Positions 63,005 to 64,000 of a stretch of 64,000 nt of DNA are shown in pieces. Source of the DNA: Lacustribacter sp964460315. Lineage in GTDB: Bacteria > Pseudomonadota > Gammaproteobacteria > Burkholderiales > Burkholderiaceae_A. The translations under genes were made by a program, and so were the position numbers. Location: assembly GCA_964460315.1 (NCBI GenBank), contig CAYWPQ010000002.1, forward strand, positions 1 through 64,000, read 5' to 3'. The notes under the pieces were generated by a model. The model was not told where the DNA came from. It ran no database searches and was given only the letters and a program-made list of their open reading frames with translations. The first letter of the stretch is position 1; every line of letters begins with the position of its first letter.

Positions 63005-63939
63005 GCGCCCCCTCCGGACGAATCCCCGCGCATGGCAAGCTGTTGGCGTTGAACGAACTCCTTCATGGTGTCGATGCCGCGAAGACTGAGCACGGCATTG
63101 CGCACGGCGGCCTCCACCAGGACGGCAAGGTTTCGTCCCGCCGCCACCGGAATGACCACCTTACGAATGGGCAGCCCCATCACCTCCTGAGACATGGCCT
63201 CCAGCGGAAGCCGCTCGAACTCATCCATCACGCTTCGGCGAATGAGTTGAACAATCAGCTTGAGCCGCATCTTGCGCCGCACGGATGTCTCGCCAAAGAT
63301 GGTACGAATGTCCAAAAGCCCAAGCCCTCGAACTTCCAAAAGATTTTGCAGAAGATGGGGACAGCGCCCCTCAATCGCATCGGGCGCGACACGGATGAAA
63401 TCCACCACGTCATCGGCAATCAAGCCATGGCCTCGGGTGATGAGTTCGAGAGCGAGCTCACTTTTCCCAAGCCCCGATTCACCAGCAATGAGCACGCCCA
63501 TTCCCAGCACGTCCATGAAGACTCCATGCATCTGGGTCTGGGGCGCCAACGCTTTGGAGAGCTGGGCCCGAGCGATCTCGATAATCTGTGCGGCGGAAAC
63601 CGGTGTGCGAAGAAGAGCCAAGCCCTCGCGTTCACAAGCCGTGAAGAGATCGGCCGGGGGAATTTCATCGTCCGCAATGATGATGGCCGGGGGCTTACCG
63701 GACAGCAGTTCGGCCGTTAAGTAGTTTTTGCGTTGGGGATCAAGCCGGTTGTAATAGGCCACCTCGGGCGTACCCATCACCTGGATTCGGTTGGGGTGGA
63801 TGAGGTTGAGGTGGCCAATCAGGTCGGCACTCTCGGTCGACTGGCCCTCAATTTTCCGGTCGGCACCAACCTCGCCGGTTAAAAAACTAAGTTTTAACGC
63901 CTCGGCGTTTTCCTGAAAGAGCGACTTGACGTCAAGCAC
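63001..63939 (-). CDS. hprK: HPr kinase/phosphorylase
   Basis: A 312-residue bifunctional serine kinase/phosphorylase acting on HPr. P-loop GESGLGKSELALELI and the motif HGLIADDVVDF are present, with LLEVRGLGLLDIR nearby. GTG 63939 overlaps the ptsN-like stop. It indicates a regulatory PTS, with no sugar-specific components seen here. Confidence 0.95.
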   Translation of the reverse strand: MLDVKSLFQENAEALKLSFLTGEVGADRKIEGQSTESADLIGHLNLIHPNRIQVMGTPEVAYYNRLDPQRKNYLTAELLSGKPPAIIIADDEIPPADLFTACEREGLALLRTPVSAAQIIEIARAQLSKALAPQTQMHGVFMDVLGMGVLIAGESGLGKSELALELITRGHGLIADDVVDFIRVAPDAIEGRCPHLLQNLLEVRGLGLLDIRTIFGETSVRRKMRLKLIVQLIRRSVMDEFERLPLEAMSQEVMGLPIRKVVIPVAAGRNLAVLVEAAVRNAVLSLRGIDTMKEFVQRQQLAMRGDSSGGGA

Positions 63940-64000
63940 TTGCTGGCTGCCAGGCCTGAAGGGCTTGGTGCAGCATCTGGGGGTCAGGCTGAGTCAGCAG
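63932..64000 (-). CDS. ptsN: C-terminal fragment, probable PTS IIA-Ntr (PtsN)
   Basis: Twenty-two codons run in from the right edge and end with TGA at 63934-63932, overlapping the hprK GTG. The fragment (LLTQPDPQMLHQAL...) is compatible with the tail of PtsN, and ptsN is the standard gene before hprK in betaproteobacteria. Too little is present to be sure. Confidence 0.5.
   Translation of the reverse strand: MLTQPDPQMLHQALQAWQPASA

Overview
The window is a gene-dense, moderately GC-rich chromosomal segment from a betaproteobacterium, most probably Burkholderiales. The evidence is conserved gene order rather than any single marker: FolM-like SDR-folB-ttcA, cca-NDUFA9-like-slt-fau, metK/two LpxL-type acyltransferases/dapF-DUF484-xerC, COG0523 GTPase-dksA-argB-HAD-slmA, comF/BioC-like/DUF2244-cox cluster, rplY-prs-tRNA-Gln-ispE-lolB-TPR, and ptsN-hprK-rapZ with mutM-mutY. 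A run of 100 Ns (19533-19632) shows this is a scaffolded draft, possibly metagenome-derived. I see no phage, transposon, CRISPR, toxin-antitoxin or secretion island; the content is core genome.

Layout. 1-9.7 kb: partial M48 protease, AmpG-like permease, UspA, then glmU/glmS (UDP-GlcNAc synthesis) preceded by a sodium:solute symporter, ubiB and ttcA. 9.7-20.8 kb: pterin/folate genes (folB, FolM-like SDR), a MidA-like methyltransferase, cca, NDUFA9-like protein, lytic transglycosylase, and the one-carbon block fau, metF, ahcY, metK, with a clear SAH riboswitch in front of ahcY-metF. 21-29.2 kb: lipid A acyltransferases, dapF-DUF484-xerC, COG0523 GTPase-dksA-argB-HAD-slmA. 29.2-36.4 kb: moeB-ctp-gpmA, rhodanese-grx-secB-gpsA-LOG, trmL and comF. 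36.4-44.6 kb: aa3-type cytochrome c oxidase operon with its assembly factors. 44.6-48.7 kb: rpoH with a downstream secreted SUMF1-fold gene, a CIRCE operator, and a large Orn/Lys/Arg decarboxylase. 48.7-56.4 kb: ftsY, paired M16 peptidases, rsmD-coaD, ferredoxin, ychF, pth, rplY. 56.4-64 kb: prs, tRNA-Gln, ispE, lolB, TPR protein, mutM-mutY, rapZ, hprK and the end of a probable ptsN.

How the genes work together. metK makes SAM, methyltransferases turn it into SAH, and ahcY-metF recycle SAH and supply methyl-THF; the riboswitch ties ahcY-metF output to SAH. The cox block encodes the three core subunits plus Cox11, SURF1, a Sco-like protein and heme O synthase, but no heme A synthase or canonical Sco is present here. 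rpoH carries a textbook CIRCE site, suggesting that HrcA represses the heat-shock sigma factor, and the SUMF1-fold gene sits 4 nt behind it.

Most interesting points: the CIRCE/possible sigma-E double control of rpoH with a cysteine-less SUMF1-fold protein in the same operon; the SAH riboswitch with a visible SD-sequestration alternative; a BioC-like methyltransferase that has lost its SAM-binding motif; the missing ctaA and Sco functions; and several extremely tight or overlapping gene junctions. No wholly new multi-gene defence-like system was found.
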